NCBI GenBank assembly: GCA_045863035.1
Contig: BTUV01000080.1
Coordinates: 1 to 13,864, forward strand
From: H2-BAC3 sp045863035
GTDB taxonomy: Bacteria > Bacteroidota > Ignavibacteria > Ignavibacteriales > Ignavibacteriaceae
Length of the DNA stretch: 13,864 nt
Reading direction: 5' to 3'
The position numbers and the translations under genes were made by a program. Under the pieces are notes generated by a model, which made no database searches, was not told the origin of the DNA, and was given only the letters and a program-made list of their open reading frames with translations. This document shows positions 1-7,066 of the stretch, piece after piece. Numbering within the stretch: position 1 is the stretch's first letter; every line of letters begins with the position of its first letter.

Positions 1-11
1 TTAATTTTTAA

Positions 12-674
12 TTAATACTGTGATCCGATGTTGATGGTCAGGTAAAATCCGCCTACATCTTTTTTGAACTTGCCGTATAAACTTTCCACTCCTTCATCAA
101 AAAACCGGATGACGTAATATCGGAGGTTGATTCCGATAAGATTATCTTTGTCCAGTCCGAAATTTGCACCAAAGCCGATATAGCCACCGGCTGTAAATTT
201 GGTCTGTGCATATCCGAGTGAATTAAAGAACTCGCGGGAGTATGGGGTGGTTAGAATCATTGAGGGGCCAAACCCGAGATTGAGATAGGGTCTGAGGTTA
301 TCGCTGAGCACCCGGTCAAATATTCTGTAGTGTGCGCCAAAATTCAGGGGCATGAGCAGTAACCGGTTCTTTTTTCCATAAACGATGGGCTGACCGTAAT
401 AGTCAATGTATTCGATTTCTTTGTCATCCTTCGTCTCTGAGATTGAGAAATCGGCAAAAAATGTGAAATCGCTGTTCATCTGCTTCCGGTAAAAAGTGCC
501 CAGTCCGAATCCTCCCTCCCCGAAAAGGAGGTCAACACCCCAGGAGTTTTCCGGGAAGACAACCGGTTCCTTTTCCGGCGCCATTTCTCCTATACTTTGC
601 GGTAAAAAAGCGGAGAGAGGCAAAAGAAGACCTGCAAAGGTTAAAAAGAATATTTTTCTGAGTTTCAGCATCAT
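12..674 (-). CDS. Small outer-membrane beta-barrel-like protein with signal peptide
   Basis: This encodes about 220 residues. The N-terminus has basic residues (MMLKLRK), a hydrophobic run FFLTFAGLLLPLSAF and then a polar segment near residue 30, so it reads as a Sec signal peptide. The mature part alternates short hydrophobic/aromatic beta-strand-like stretches with Gly/Asn/Asp turns (for example GFGLGTFYRKQ, FGAHYRIFD, YLNLGFGPSMI, GGYIGFGANFGLD). It ends YLTINIGSQY, with a terminal aromatic residue as is usual for outer-membrane barrels. The size suits an 8-stranded porin-like/OmpW-like fold, but I recognise no specific family. A TTG at 692 extends the frame, but adjacent ATG codons at 674 and 671 fit the signal peptide and lie about 32 nt below a predicted promoter. 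Role unknown; a structural or adhesion barrel is possible. It is divergent from the CYTH-nuclease pair and monocistronic within the window. Confidence 0.75.
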   Translation of the reverse strand: MMLKLRKIFFLTFAGLLLPLSAFLPQSIGEMAPEKEPVVFPENSWGVDLLFGEGGFGLGTFYRKQMNSDFTFFADFSISETKDDKEIEYIDYYGQPIVYGKKNRLLLMPLNFGAHYRIFDRVLSDNLRPYLNLGFGPSMILTTPYSREFFNSLGYAQTKFTAGGYIGFGANFGLDKDNLIGINLRYYVIRFFDEGVESLYGKFKKDVGGFYLTINIGSQY

Positions 675-709
675 GTTTTCTTTGGATAACAATTATTTTA
701 ATTTAGTGG

Positions 710-740
710 CAAGATTAAATAATTTCCTGCTTAAACTCAA
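710..740 (-). promoter_or_regulatory. Predicted Bacteroidetes-type promoter for the outer-membrane protein gene
   Basis: Reading the minus strand, TTG (738-740) is followed by exactly 20 nt and then TAATCTTG (710-717). This matches the Bacteroidetes -33/-7 form TTG...TAnnTTTG with one mismatch. The spacing equals that of the better-matching promoter upstream of greA. The predicted start is near 706, giving a leader of about 32 nt before the ATG at 674. This is a pattern match only. Confidence 0.45.
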
Positions 741-752
741 TAGTAAAATTTT

Positions 753-1256
753 ATGCCGTCAAATCTGGAGATAAAAATTAGCGTACCTGCCTTCGCGGAT
801 CTGCTTGAAAGGATGCAGAGGTGCGACTGCCGGTTCACCGCCACGATTATTCAGAAGGATATCTATTACCGGAACGACAAGGGGCTGCTGAAGCTCCGGG
901 TTCAGGATAAAGGAAATGAGCTGATTTTTTATAACCGGGATGAGGTTTCAAGCCAGAGGAAGTCAGATTATCATATCCTTTATGTGAATAATCAGGCGGA
1001 GGAGTATTTTGCCCGGATTTTTACTGTTGACGTGACTGTTGAAAAAACCAGACAGCTTTATATGTATAAGAATACCCGCATTCATCTGGATACGGTGAAG
1101 GGGCTGGGGGAGTTTCTTGAGCTTGAGGCGGTTGTTACTACATCAGTTGAACAGGCGCAGGAGGAATTTGATTTCCTCTTCAACCGTCTTCATCTTCAGA
1201 ATTATCAGTCAATCCGGAAATCTTACAGCAATTTACTGAAGGAGAAAACCTCATGA
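753..1256 (+). CDS. CYTH-domain protein, CyaB (class IV adenylate cyclase)-like
   Basis: 167 residues, one domain. CYTH proteins form a beta-tunnel that binds triphosphate groups and divalent metal; members include class IV adenylate cyclases and thiamine triphosphatases. The signature strand near the N-terminus reads NLEIKIS (residues 4-10), so the usual ExExK is NxEKx-like with Asn at the first Glu position, a common variant in bacterial CyaB-like proteins. Further family signs are LLKLRVQ, YNRDE, VEKTRQLYMYKNTRIHLDTV and GLGEFLELEAVV, the basic and acidic strands that line the tunnel. The ATG at 753 puts the signature at the expected place. The stop overlaps the next start by 4 nt (ATGA), implying coupled translation with the nuclease gene. 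Whether it makes cAMP or hydrolyses a triphosphate cannot be decided from sequence; no cAMP-binding partner is in the window. Confidence 0.82.
   Translation: MPSNLEIKISVPAFADLLERMQRCDCRFTATIIQKDIYYRNDKGLLKLRVQDKGNELIFYNRDEVSSQRKSDYHILYVNNQAEEYFARIFTVDVTVEKTRQLYMYKNTRIHLDTVKGLGEFLELEAVVTTSVEQAQEEFDFLFNRLHLQNYQSIRKSYSNLLKEKTS
1239..1244 (+). promoter_or_regulatory. Shine-Dalgarno for the AddB-like nuclease
   Basis: AAGGAG lies 8 nt before the ATG at 1253, inside the end of the CYTH gene. It is the strongest ribosome-binding site in the window and supports this start over later in-frame codons. Confidence 0.6.
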
Positions 1257-4200
1257 TACTTTACAGGGGAGTCCCGCTCACTACGGATCTTACTGCACTT
1301 GAGCAGCAGTATCTTAATCGGTATGATTTGCAAAAGCTGATAATTCTCGTCCCGACTAACAGAAGAGTCCGCCACAGAGTTAGACAGATTATTGCGTCAC
1401 TTCCCGGAAAAATCAGCGGACCGCTCCGGATTGAAACGTACGCAACTCTTACGCAAAAGCTTTATGCAAGGATTGCCGGGCGTTCAGAATATATATCTCA
1501 GGTACAAGGGTTATATATGCTGAGAAAAGTATTAAAGGAAACGGAGATGTTTTTTGGCGGAAAAATCAGGAAGGAAATTCCCGCGGCTCTGCTCGAAAAC
1601 CTGCATCACGCGATTACTGAATATAAACGTTACAATATATCCTTTAATGATCTTACGGAAAACCTTGATGATGCGGGGCTCTCTGACTCAATGAAACGGA
1701 AGGGGATGGATTTTGCAAATGCATACCGGGAGTACTACAAGTTGCTGGAGGTTCGTTCACTGACGGATGATTCCCTTGCATCAGTTAAACTGAGTGAGCT
1801 TGAGGATGAAAAGTTCGGCGCGGTGTTTCGTGATATATATCCGGAAGCAGAAACGATGCTGGTGAGCGGTTTTACTGAGTTTGCCAATCCCGAAGTGGAT
1901 GTTTTTAATAAAATTGCCGCGCAAAAGGGGATGAATGTAACTGTAACACTTGATTACTACGCGCCGAACAGGGGATTGTTTGGCCGAATTGCAGCCACTG
2001 CTGATCAGTTAAAGATGGCAGGTTTTCTGGAAACAGAAGAATCAGAGCCGATTGAAAGCGGTATGGCTTTCAGAACTGAGCTCCGTAAACGATTCTTCTC
2101 AGATTATGATAATCAGAGCAATAAGGTTGCCGGCTTTGCAAAACATATTTTCAGATGGTCACCCAAAACACCACTTCATGAGGCAGGTGAAGCCGCAAAA
2201 CAAATAGCCGTGTGGCTGGATTCCGGCAAATATAAGCCGGGGGAGATTTGCGTGGTTGTAAATGACATATCCTCTTACGCTTCAATTTTGCGCAATACTT
2301 TCACAGAATACGGAATCCCTCTGAATCTTACTGACCGGTACCGTTTAACTTCTGTTCCGCTGCTGAATTATTTTTCAGAGCTTTTTACTATTGAAGGGGG
2401 AGACTATTATCATAAGGATATCGCCAGGGTTTTATCCGGCAGTGTGCTTCCGTCATGGCTTACCTTGTCAGAGTTTCATGAAATAGCCGGGGAGCTGAGA
2501 GTAACGCGCGGGTATCAAAGCTGGATTGCTCAGATAAACAAAAAATTATCCTTTTGGGAAAAAGACTCGAAGGCAAGAAACCGGGAGCGGTATATAAAGC
2601 TCGCGACAGAGTTGAAAAACATTCTTGAAAAGATGCGTGAGTGGCACAAAGAGTTCAGGGTAAACCTGACCGGGGCGGAGTTTAAGAGCCGCTTTATCGA
2701 TTTTGTATATAAAACCGGATTCAGAAGAAAGATTGTAACTTCAGGACTGCGTGAGGAGAATGTTATCTCCGGGTTTGAATATTTTCTCTCAGAGCTTTAC
2801 GGAGCATTAGATATATATATAGCTGAGGAGCCGGATATGCTCTTTCCTCCGCAGCATTTCAGGGAGATGCTACAGACGATTATCCGGACGACGAGGTTTA
2901 ATTTGCGTGAGGAGCCAGATGCACAGGTTCTGGTGACTACTCCTGAAGAGATACGGGGGATTGAGTTTAAGGCATTGATTGCGCTGGGGCTTTATGACGG
3001 CAACTTTCCGCTGCCTTACAGGAAAAAACTTTTTTTCGGCAGGGAAATTCCGGGTGATGAAAGAATTCACAGCAGCGGTCAGGCATTTTTGTTTTATCAG
3101 ATGCTGACCGGGTGGAAGGAGGTATTAGTGCTTTCCTGCCCGCGGATTGGAAGCCGGGGTGAGTTTTCCCCCTCTATCATGCTGCGGGAGTTTGAATCAG
3201 ATTTTGAAGTTACCGTAAACAAGGAAGCTGAAGAAACCGGGAAATTTTTCTCACCCCTGGAAGCCGCGGAAGAAAATGTAAGCAATATATATAAAGCCGG
3301 AAGCAGTGATGTAATCATCCCTGAAGAACCGGAACTGGCGGCTCATATCAGGATTCAAAAACTGAGGGCTTCAGCCGAAGAACCGGGCGGCGAGTATGCG
3401 GGTCAGTTGTCTGGTTTACTCCTGAAAGAAGGGAAACTGAAACCGCGTATATCAGTCAGCTCACTCGAAAGCTATCAGAAGTGCCCGCAGATGTTTTATT
3501 ATCAGTATATACTGGGTCTAAAAGGACAGGATGAACCGGAAGACGGCATCAAGGCAGTTGAGCTGGGTAATCTGCTGCATGAGGTTTTCCGTCAGTTTTA
3601 CGAAGGTAAACACGGTGTGAGTGTAACTCCTGAGAGTGATTATCCTGTCATAAGAAAGATAGCGAATGATGTGTTCAGTAATATCAACTTTGACACTCCT
3701 GTAACTATGTATGACCGGCTGAAAATAATCGGCAGGGATGATGCTGACAAAAACACCCTGCTTTTTGCTTTTTTAGAAAAAGAAGCCGGTGAGAGCATCT
3801 TAACTCCTGTATTGTTTGAGAAAGAATTTTCAGAAGAATTTACGCTGCCTTCAGAGGAGGAAATTTCGTTTGTCCTCAGAGGAATAATTGACCGGATTGA
3901 GGTAAATAAAGAACTCGGTATTTATGCTGTAGTTGATTACAAAACCGGAAGTAATACCCCGGGTGCGGCAGATATGATGAAGGGTAAGTCATTGCAGCTT
4001 CCATTATATATGTCGGTGACAGGAAAAGTTCTGAAAGATGCCGGCATTGAAGGTGACTACGAACCGGCTGAGATGTATATATATAAGATTAATAAAAGAA
4101 AGGGAGAAGTTGACAAGGGCGCTATACGCAATCCAAAAGTTGCACGAAAGAAGTTAGACAAACCGGCAGACCTTGCGTCTCTTAAAGAGTTTCAGGCAGA

Positions 4201-4369
4201 GATGATAACAAACAACAGGGAAAAGATACTTGAATACGCGGGAAACATCTATAGCGGCATATTTACTCTGTTAGAGAAGTATGACCCGTTCAAGCCGCCA
4301 TGCAGCTACTGCGCGTTTCATGATATCTGCCGGGTGAGAGAGAGGGAAGAGGAACCGGAAGAAGGATGA
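1253..4369 (+). CDS. AddB/RecB-like PD-(D/E)XK nuclease with degenerate helicase domain and Fe-S cysteines
   Basis: 1038 residues. The C-terminal nuclease domain has His776 (GNLLHEVF), Asp880 (GIIDRIEV), the catalytic D895-Y896-K897 (VVDYKTG) and a following QLPLYM motif. Four cysteines in AddB arrangement, Cys744 (SYQKCPQ) and Cys1017/Cys1020/Cys1026 (CSYCAFHDIC), predict a 4Fe-4S staple around the nuclease. The N-terminal part is UvrD/AddB-like in layout. TTPEEIRGIEFKAL (562-575) and GLYDGNFP resemble late SF1 helicase motifs, but the Walker A position reads VPTNRRVRHRV (33-43) with no GxGKT, so ATPase activity is unlikely. By family, such proteins pair with an AddA-type helicase-nuclease in double-strand-break end resection; no such partner is here. 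Good Shine-Dalgarno AAGGAG (1239-1244), 8 nt before ATG. It overlaps the CYTH gene by 4 nt. Confidence 0.85.
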   Translation: MILYRGVPLTTDLTALEQQYLNRYDLQKLIILVPTNRRVRHRVRQIIASLPGKISGPLRIETYATLTQKLYARIAGRSEYISQVQGLYMLRKVLKETEMFFGGKIRKEIPAALLENLHHAITEYKRYNISFNDLTENLDDAGLSDSMKRKGMDFANAYREYYKLLEVRSLTDDSLASVKLSELEDEKFGAVFRDIYPEAETMLVSGFTEFANPEVDVFNKIAAQKGMNVTVTLDYYAPNRGLFGRIAATADQLKMAGFLETEESEPIESGMAFRTELRKRFFSDYDNQSNKVAGFAKHIFRWSPKTPLHEAGEAAKQIAVWLDSGKYKPGEICVVVNDISSYASILRNTFTEYGIPLNLTDRYRLTSVPLLNYFSELFTIEGGDYYHKDIARVLSGSVLPSWLTLSEFHEIAGELRVTRGYQSWIAQINKKLSFWEKDSKARNRERYIKLATELKNILEKMREWHKEFRVNLTGAEFKSRFIDFVYKTGFRRKIVTSGLREENVISGFEYFLSELYGALDIYIAEEPDMLFPPQHFREMLQTIIRTTRFNLREEPDAQVLVTTPEEIRGIEFKALIALGLYDGNFPLPYRKKLFFGREIPGDERIHSSGQAFLFYQMLTGWKEVLVLSCPRIGSRGEFSPSIMLREFESDFEVTVNKEAEETGKFFSPLEAAEENVSNIYKAGSSDVIIPEEPELAAHIRIQKLRASAEEPGGEYAGQLSGLLLKEGKLKPRISVSSLESYQKCPQMFYYQYILGLKGQDEPEDGIKAVELGNLLHEVFRQFYEGKHGVSVTPESDYPVIRKIANDVFSNINFDTPVTMYDRLKIIGRDDADKNTLLFAFLEKEAGESILTPVLFEKEFSEEFTLPSEEEISFVLRGIIDRIEVNKELGIYAVVDYKTGSNTPGAADMMKGKSLQLPLYMSVTGKVLKDAGIEGDYEPAEMYIYKINKRKGEVDKGAIRNPKVARKKLDKPADLASLKEFQAEMITNNREKILEYAGNIYSGIFTLLEKYDPFKPPCSYCAFHDICRVREREEEPEEG

Positions 4370-4761
4370 AGTCAGAAGTATGGACGTGAAGAAAGATGAA
4401 TCTGATTGCTGAGTTACCTTTTTTGAGAGGCAATTGCCGGAAGAGACTCTGAGAATCAAAGGGAATACAACTACTCTTAGATGGGCTTCGGATTTAAACA
4501 GATGCCGAAGGAACAAGGATTTTTTTGGAGTGAAAAATGTTTTCTGTGATAATGACTAAAAAAATTTCACAGCGTATTTTGTGTGCTTATTTCCGTTGTT
4601 TTTATTTATCTCTCTTTTCTGAGAACTGAATGTCTTAAAATTATTTGCAGGAGTCAGGAGAATGCACGCAACACGAAATTTCATCTTAGGCAGCAAGAAT
4701 CTTCTTTTTTTGTAGGGTTCATTCTAAGCAGAGCATCCGATGATGTCCCATCAGATTGACC
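4370..4761. other. Intergenic stretch with no recognisable gene
   Basis: About 390 nt between the nuclease stop and the greA promoter. No convincing reading frame, tRNA or known RNA fold is visible. It contains two weak inverted repeats (CTGTGA/TCACAG around 4544-4572 and TGATG/CATCA at 4741-4753) and a 17-codon frame at 4662-4715 with a good Shine-Dalgarno. No clear terminator for the upstream nuclease gene is seen. Confidence 0.5.
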
Positions 4762-4792
4762 TTGCTTTAGGGAAACATTTTCCGTAAGTTTG
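4762..4792 (+). promoter_or_regulatory. Bacteroidetes-type promoter of the greA operon
   Basis: TTG (4762-4764), exactly 20 nt, then TAAGTTTG (4785-4792), an exact match to the Bacteroidetes -7 element TAnnTTTG with a -33 TTG. The centre-to-centre distance of about 25-26 nt is as described for Bacteroides promoters. The predicted transcription start is near 4794-4796, so the greA leader would be about 65 nt. It is the only good promoter seen upstream of the eight-gene operon. Confidence 0.65.
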
Positions 4793-4793
4793 T

Positions 4794-4826
4794 AATGCCA
4801 CTGCCAAAAGCGGTGGTATTTTTTTT
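4794..4826 (+). terminator. Terminator-like hairpin at the 5' end of the greA leader
   Basis: Left arm AATGCCACTGC (4794-4804), loop CAAAA, right arm GCGGTGGTATT (4810-4820). All eleven pairs form in RNA with two G-U wobbles. The right arm runs into eight consecutive T (4819-4826). This is an intrinsic terminator in form, but it starts at the predicted transcription start of the greA promoter and lies 34 nt before the greA ATG. It may cause early termination (compare the greA leader RNAs of E. coli), protect the 5' end, or terminate upstream read-through. Confidence 0.6.
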
Positions 4827-4859
4827 AAATACACCTATTCATACTTATTGAGAGTAGTT

Positions 4860-5336
4860 ATGTCTGATAACAATGTGGTTTACCTGACTCAGGAACGCCT
4901 TATTGAGCTTGAAAATGAACTTAAACTGATGAAAACCAGCGGCAGAGCCCAGATGGCCCAGAAAATTTCTGAGGCCCGCTCCCATGGAGATTTGTCAGAG
5001 AATGCTGAGTATGATGCCGCCAAAGAAGCCCAGGGCCTGTTTGAGATGCGCCTGAGCAAACTGGAAGGCCTTCTCGGCAGAGCTCGTGTTATTGATTTCA
5101 GCCAGTTCCCCACGGGGCAGGTTCACATTCTCTCTACTGTTAAGATTAAGAACCTTAAATCCAATAAGGAGATGGAATATACCCTGGTTTCCCCCGAAGA
5201 AGCGGATATGACAACCGGTAAGATTTCTGTTACAAGCCCGATCGGACAGGGTCTTATGGGTAAGAAAACCGGCGATAAACTTTCTATTAAGGTCCCCGCC
5301 GGTACGATCGAAGTTGAAATTTTATCATTAAACTGA
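4860..5336 (+). CDS. greA: Transcription elongation factor GreA
   Basis: 158 residues, the canonical GreA length. GreA enters the RNA polymerase secondary channel and stimulates cleavage of backtracked transcripts. The N-terminal coiled coil (about residues 10-75) carries the tip motif HGDLSENAEYDAAK with acidic residues Asp44 and Glu47, which coordinate the catalytic magnesium in polymerase. The C-terminal FKBP-like domain includes VSPEEAD, ISVTSPIGQGLMGKKTGD and the final VEILSLN strand. An in-frame TTG at 4848 would add four residues (MRVV), but the ATG at 4860 gives the standard N-terminus. It is the first gene of the eight-gene operon, behind the promoter and leader hairpin just upstream, and ends 10 nt before ribD. 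Confidence 0.96.
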   Translation: MSDNNVVYLTQERLIELENELKLMKTSGRAQMAQKISEARSHGDLSENAEYDAAKEAQGLFEMRLSKLEGLLGRARVIDFSQFPTGQVHILSTVKIKNLKSNKEMEYTLVSPEEADMTTGKISVTSPIGQGLMGKKTGDKLSIKVPAGTIEVEILSLN

Positions 5337-5346
5337 GGCACTTTTT

Positions 5347-6450
5347 TTGAGCGATGAGTATTTCCTGCAACTGGCTATAGACTTAGCCGGTAAAGGGGCG
5401 GGGCACGTTAGCCCTAACCCCATGGTGGGATGCGTCATCGTTAAAAACGGCAAAATTATCGGCACGGGGTACCACCAGAAATTTGGCGGTCCCCATGCTG
5501 AAGTTATGGCAGTTAACCAGGCCACTGAGTCTGTTGCCGGGGCGGTTATGTATATCACGCTTGAACCCTGTGACCATTTCGGAAAAACACCTCCCTGCAC
5601 CGACCTTATTATAAAAAGTAAAATCCGGCGGGTTGTCATCGGCACACGCGACCCTAATCCGCTGGTATCAGGCAGGGGAGTAGTCAGACTTCGTGAAGCC
5701 GGTATTGAAGTTAGTGAGTCAGTTCTGGTGAATCAGTCAAAAGAGATTAACAAATTCTTTTTTAAACATGTAAAAACCGGTTACCCGTATATAATGGTTA
5801 AAACTGCCGCTTCAGTAAACGGGATGGTAAACAGGAAGCCGGGTAAAAAAGCACAGTTGACCGGAAGCAAATCAGTAAAAATGGTGCACCGGCTCCGCAG
5901 TGAGTATGATTGCATTCTCACCGGATCAGGGACGATGAAATCCGATAAGCCGGAATTCACTGTACGTAAAGCAGAAGGAAGAAATCCGGCAGTAGCAATT
6001 CTTGACTCCACACTTAAAACTCCGCCGGAAAGTAAAGTTTTTATCCCCGGCAGAAAAGTATATATATTCACAGCGGTAAAGGACAGCGAAAAAGAGAAAC
6101 TTCTGATTGAAAAAGGCGCTGAAGTTATTGTCGTTAATACTGACTTAGGCGGGCTGCTTGATATATATAAAGTTATGAGCCATCTCGGTAAATCAGGAAT
6201 TATCTCTGTTATGGTGGAAGGGGGGCCGAGAGTGGTTTCCTCCGTGCTTCAGTCGGGGCTTACTGATGAGTTTCTTTTATTTCTTGCTCCGGAACTGATA
6301 ACAAGCGGCGAAAACTTCATACATTCTTCATTTATGGGAATTCCGCCCGGTGCTGAAATTCTTAACACCGGGTTTCACGAAAGCGGCAGTGATTTTTATT
6401 TAACCTACAGAACAGATAAGAGTTTGAGTCATGTTTACCGGACTGATTGA
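5347..6450 (+). CDS. ribD: Bifunctional riboflavin biosynthesis deaminase/reductase RibD
   Basis: 367 residues, the usual size. The N-terminal cytidine-deaminase-like domain (about 1-145) deaminates the pyrimidine intermediate derived from GTP. Zinc-site motifs are His50-Ala-Glu52 (GPHAEVMA) and Cys75...Cys84 (PCDHFGKTPPC). The C-terminal reductase domain (about 146-367) is DHFR-like and uses NADPH to reduce the ribosyl group; VMVEGGPRVVSSVL (E291-G-G) and TGSGTMKSDKPEFTVR are typical. The start is TTG at 5347: no ATG or GTG is in frame before the conserved MSDEYFLQLAIDLAGKG region, and GAGG overlapping the greA stop sits 8 nt upstream. It lies 10 nt after greA and overlaps ribE by 20 nt. No FMN riboswitch is visible upstream. 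Confidence 0.95.
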   Translation: MSDEYFLQLAIDLAGKGAGHVSPNPMVGCVIVKNGKIIGTGYHQKFGGPHAEVMAVNQATESVAGAVMYITLEPCDHFGKTPPCTDLIIKSKIRRVVIGTRDPNPLVSGRGVVRLREAGIEVSESVLVNQSKEINKFFFKHVKTGYPYIMVKTAASVNGMVNRKPGKKAQLTGSKSVKMVHRLRSEYDCILTGSGTMKSDKPEFTVRKAEGRNPAVAILDSTLKTPPESKVFIPGRKVYIFTAVKDSEKEKLLIEKGAEVIVVNTDLGGLLDIYKVMSHLGKSGIISVMVEGGPRVVSSVLQSGLTDEFLLFLAPELITSGENFIHSSFMGIPPGAEILNTGFHESGSDFYLTYRTDKSLSHVYRTD

Positions 6451-7066
6451 AGAAACAGGAGTTATAAGCCGTATTCAAAACGCAGGTCTTGGGCGGAAAA
6501 TTACGATCAGTTCTGCCATTGTAATTGCTGATATGAAGACCGGTGATAGCATCAATGTTTCAGGGGCCTGCCAGACAGTTGTCGGTTTTTCAGAAAAAGA
6601 ATTTATCGTTGAAGCAGTTGAAGAAACTCTTAAAAAAACAACATTCGGCTCACTTAAACAGGGGGAACGGGTAAATCTCGAACGTTCCTTACTCCCAACA
6701 ACCCGTCTCGGTGGTCATTTTGTCAGTGGTCATGTTGATACCCGCGGGCAAATCACATCAGTGCAGGAACTGAGCAATAGCCGGCTGTTAACAGTGCGTT
6801 ACCCGGTGCAGTTTTCTAAATATATCATTCCGGTTGGTTCAATCGCCATTGACGGCATCAGTCTTACCGTTGCTGAAAAAGGGGATGACTGGTTTCGAGT
6901 CGCGGTTATACCTCACACCTGGCAGGCGACTACCCTGTCTGAAAGAAAATCCGGCGATGCTGTTAATCTTGAGTTTGACCTGCTTGGCAAGTATATACTA
7001 AACGCGGTTGAAGCCAATGAGAAACCAAAACTTACTGAAGAATGGCTAAAGGAGCAGGGCTGGTAA
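6431..7066 (+). CDS. ribE: Riboflavin synthase alpha chain
   Basis: 211 residues. The enzyme dismutates two 6,7-dimethyl-8-ribityllumazine molecules into riboflavin plus the pyrimidinedione recycled by lumazine synthase, and works as a trimer. The two tandem lumazine-binding barrels are visible: repeat one MFTGLIEETG... to GACQTV (45-50), and repeat two GGHFVSGHVD (94-103) to AIDGISLTV (139-147), then IPHTWQATTL. The first repeat has Gln48 where the family usually has Leu in the GVCLTV motif. The gene overlaps ribD by 20 nt and abuts tilS (TAA then ATG with no gap), so it is part of the same transcript. Lumazine synthase (ribH) and ribBA are absent from the window. Sometimes named ribC/ribB in other organisms. 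Confidence 0.95.
   Translation: MFTGLIEETGVISRIQNAGLGRKITISSAIVIADMKTGDSINVSGACQTVVGFSEKEFIVEAVEETLKKTTFGSLKQGERVNLERSLLPTTRLGGHFVSGHVDTRGQITSVQELSNSRLLTVRYPVQFSKYIIPVGSIAIDGISLTVAEKGDDWFRVAVIPHTWQATTLSERKSGDAVNLEFDLLGKYILNAVEANEKPKLTEEWLKEQGW

Noticed and set aside
4271..4516. 81-codon minus-strand frame overlapping the nuclease end
   Set aside because: Mostly antisense to the nuclease C-terminus, with no start context or recognisable protein features.
4544..4572. CTGTGA/TCACAG inverted repeat resembling a CRP-type site
   Set aside because: The half-sites are 17 nt apart, too far for a CRP operator, and the stem is only six pairs.
4662..4715. 17-codon small frame with AGGAG 8 nt upstream (4649-4653)
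   Set aside because: The ribosome site is good, but the peptide (MHATRNFILGSKNLLFL) is too short to judge, no promoter is seen and conservation cannot be tested.
4741..4753. TGATG-TCC-CATCA mini-hairpin just upstream of the greA promoter
   Set aside because: Five pairs is within chance for this length; no second copy supports an operator.
4370..5346. FMN riboswitch controlling the riboflavin genes
   Set aside because: Neither the greA leader nor the 10-nt greA-ribD gap has the multi-helix RFN element; there is no room before ribD.
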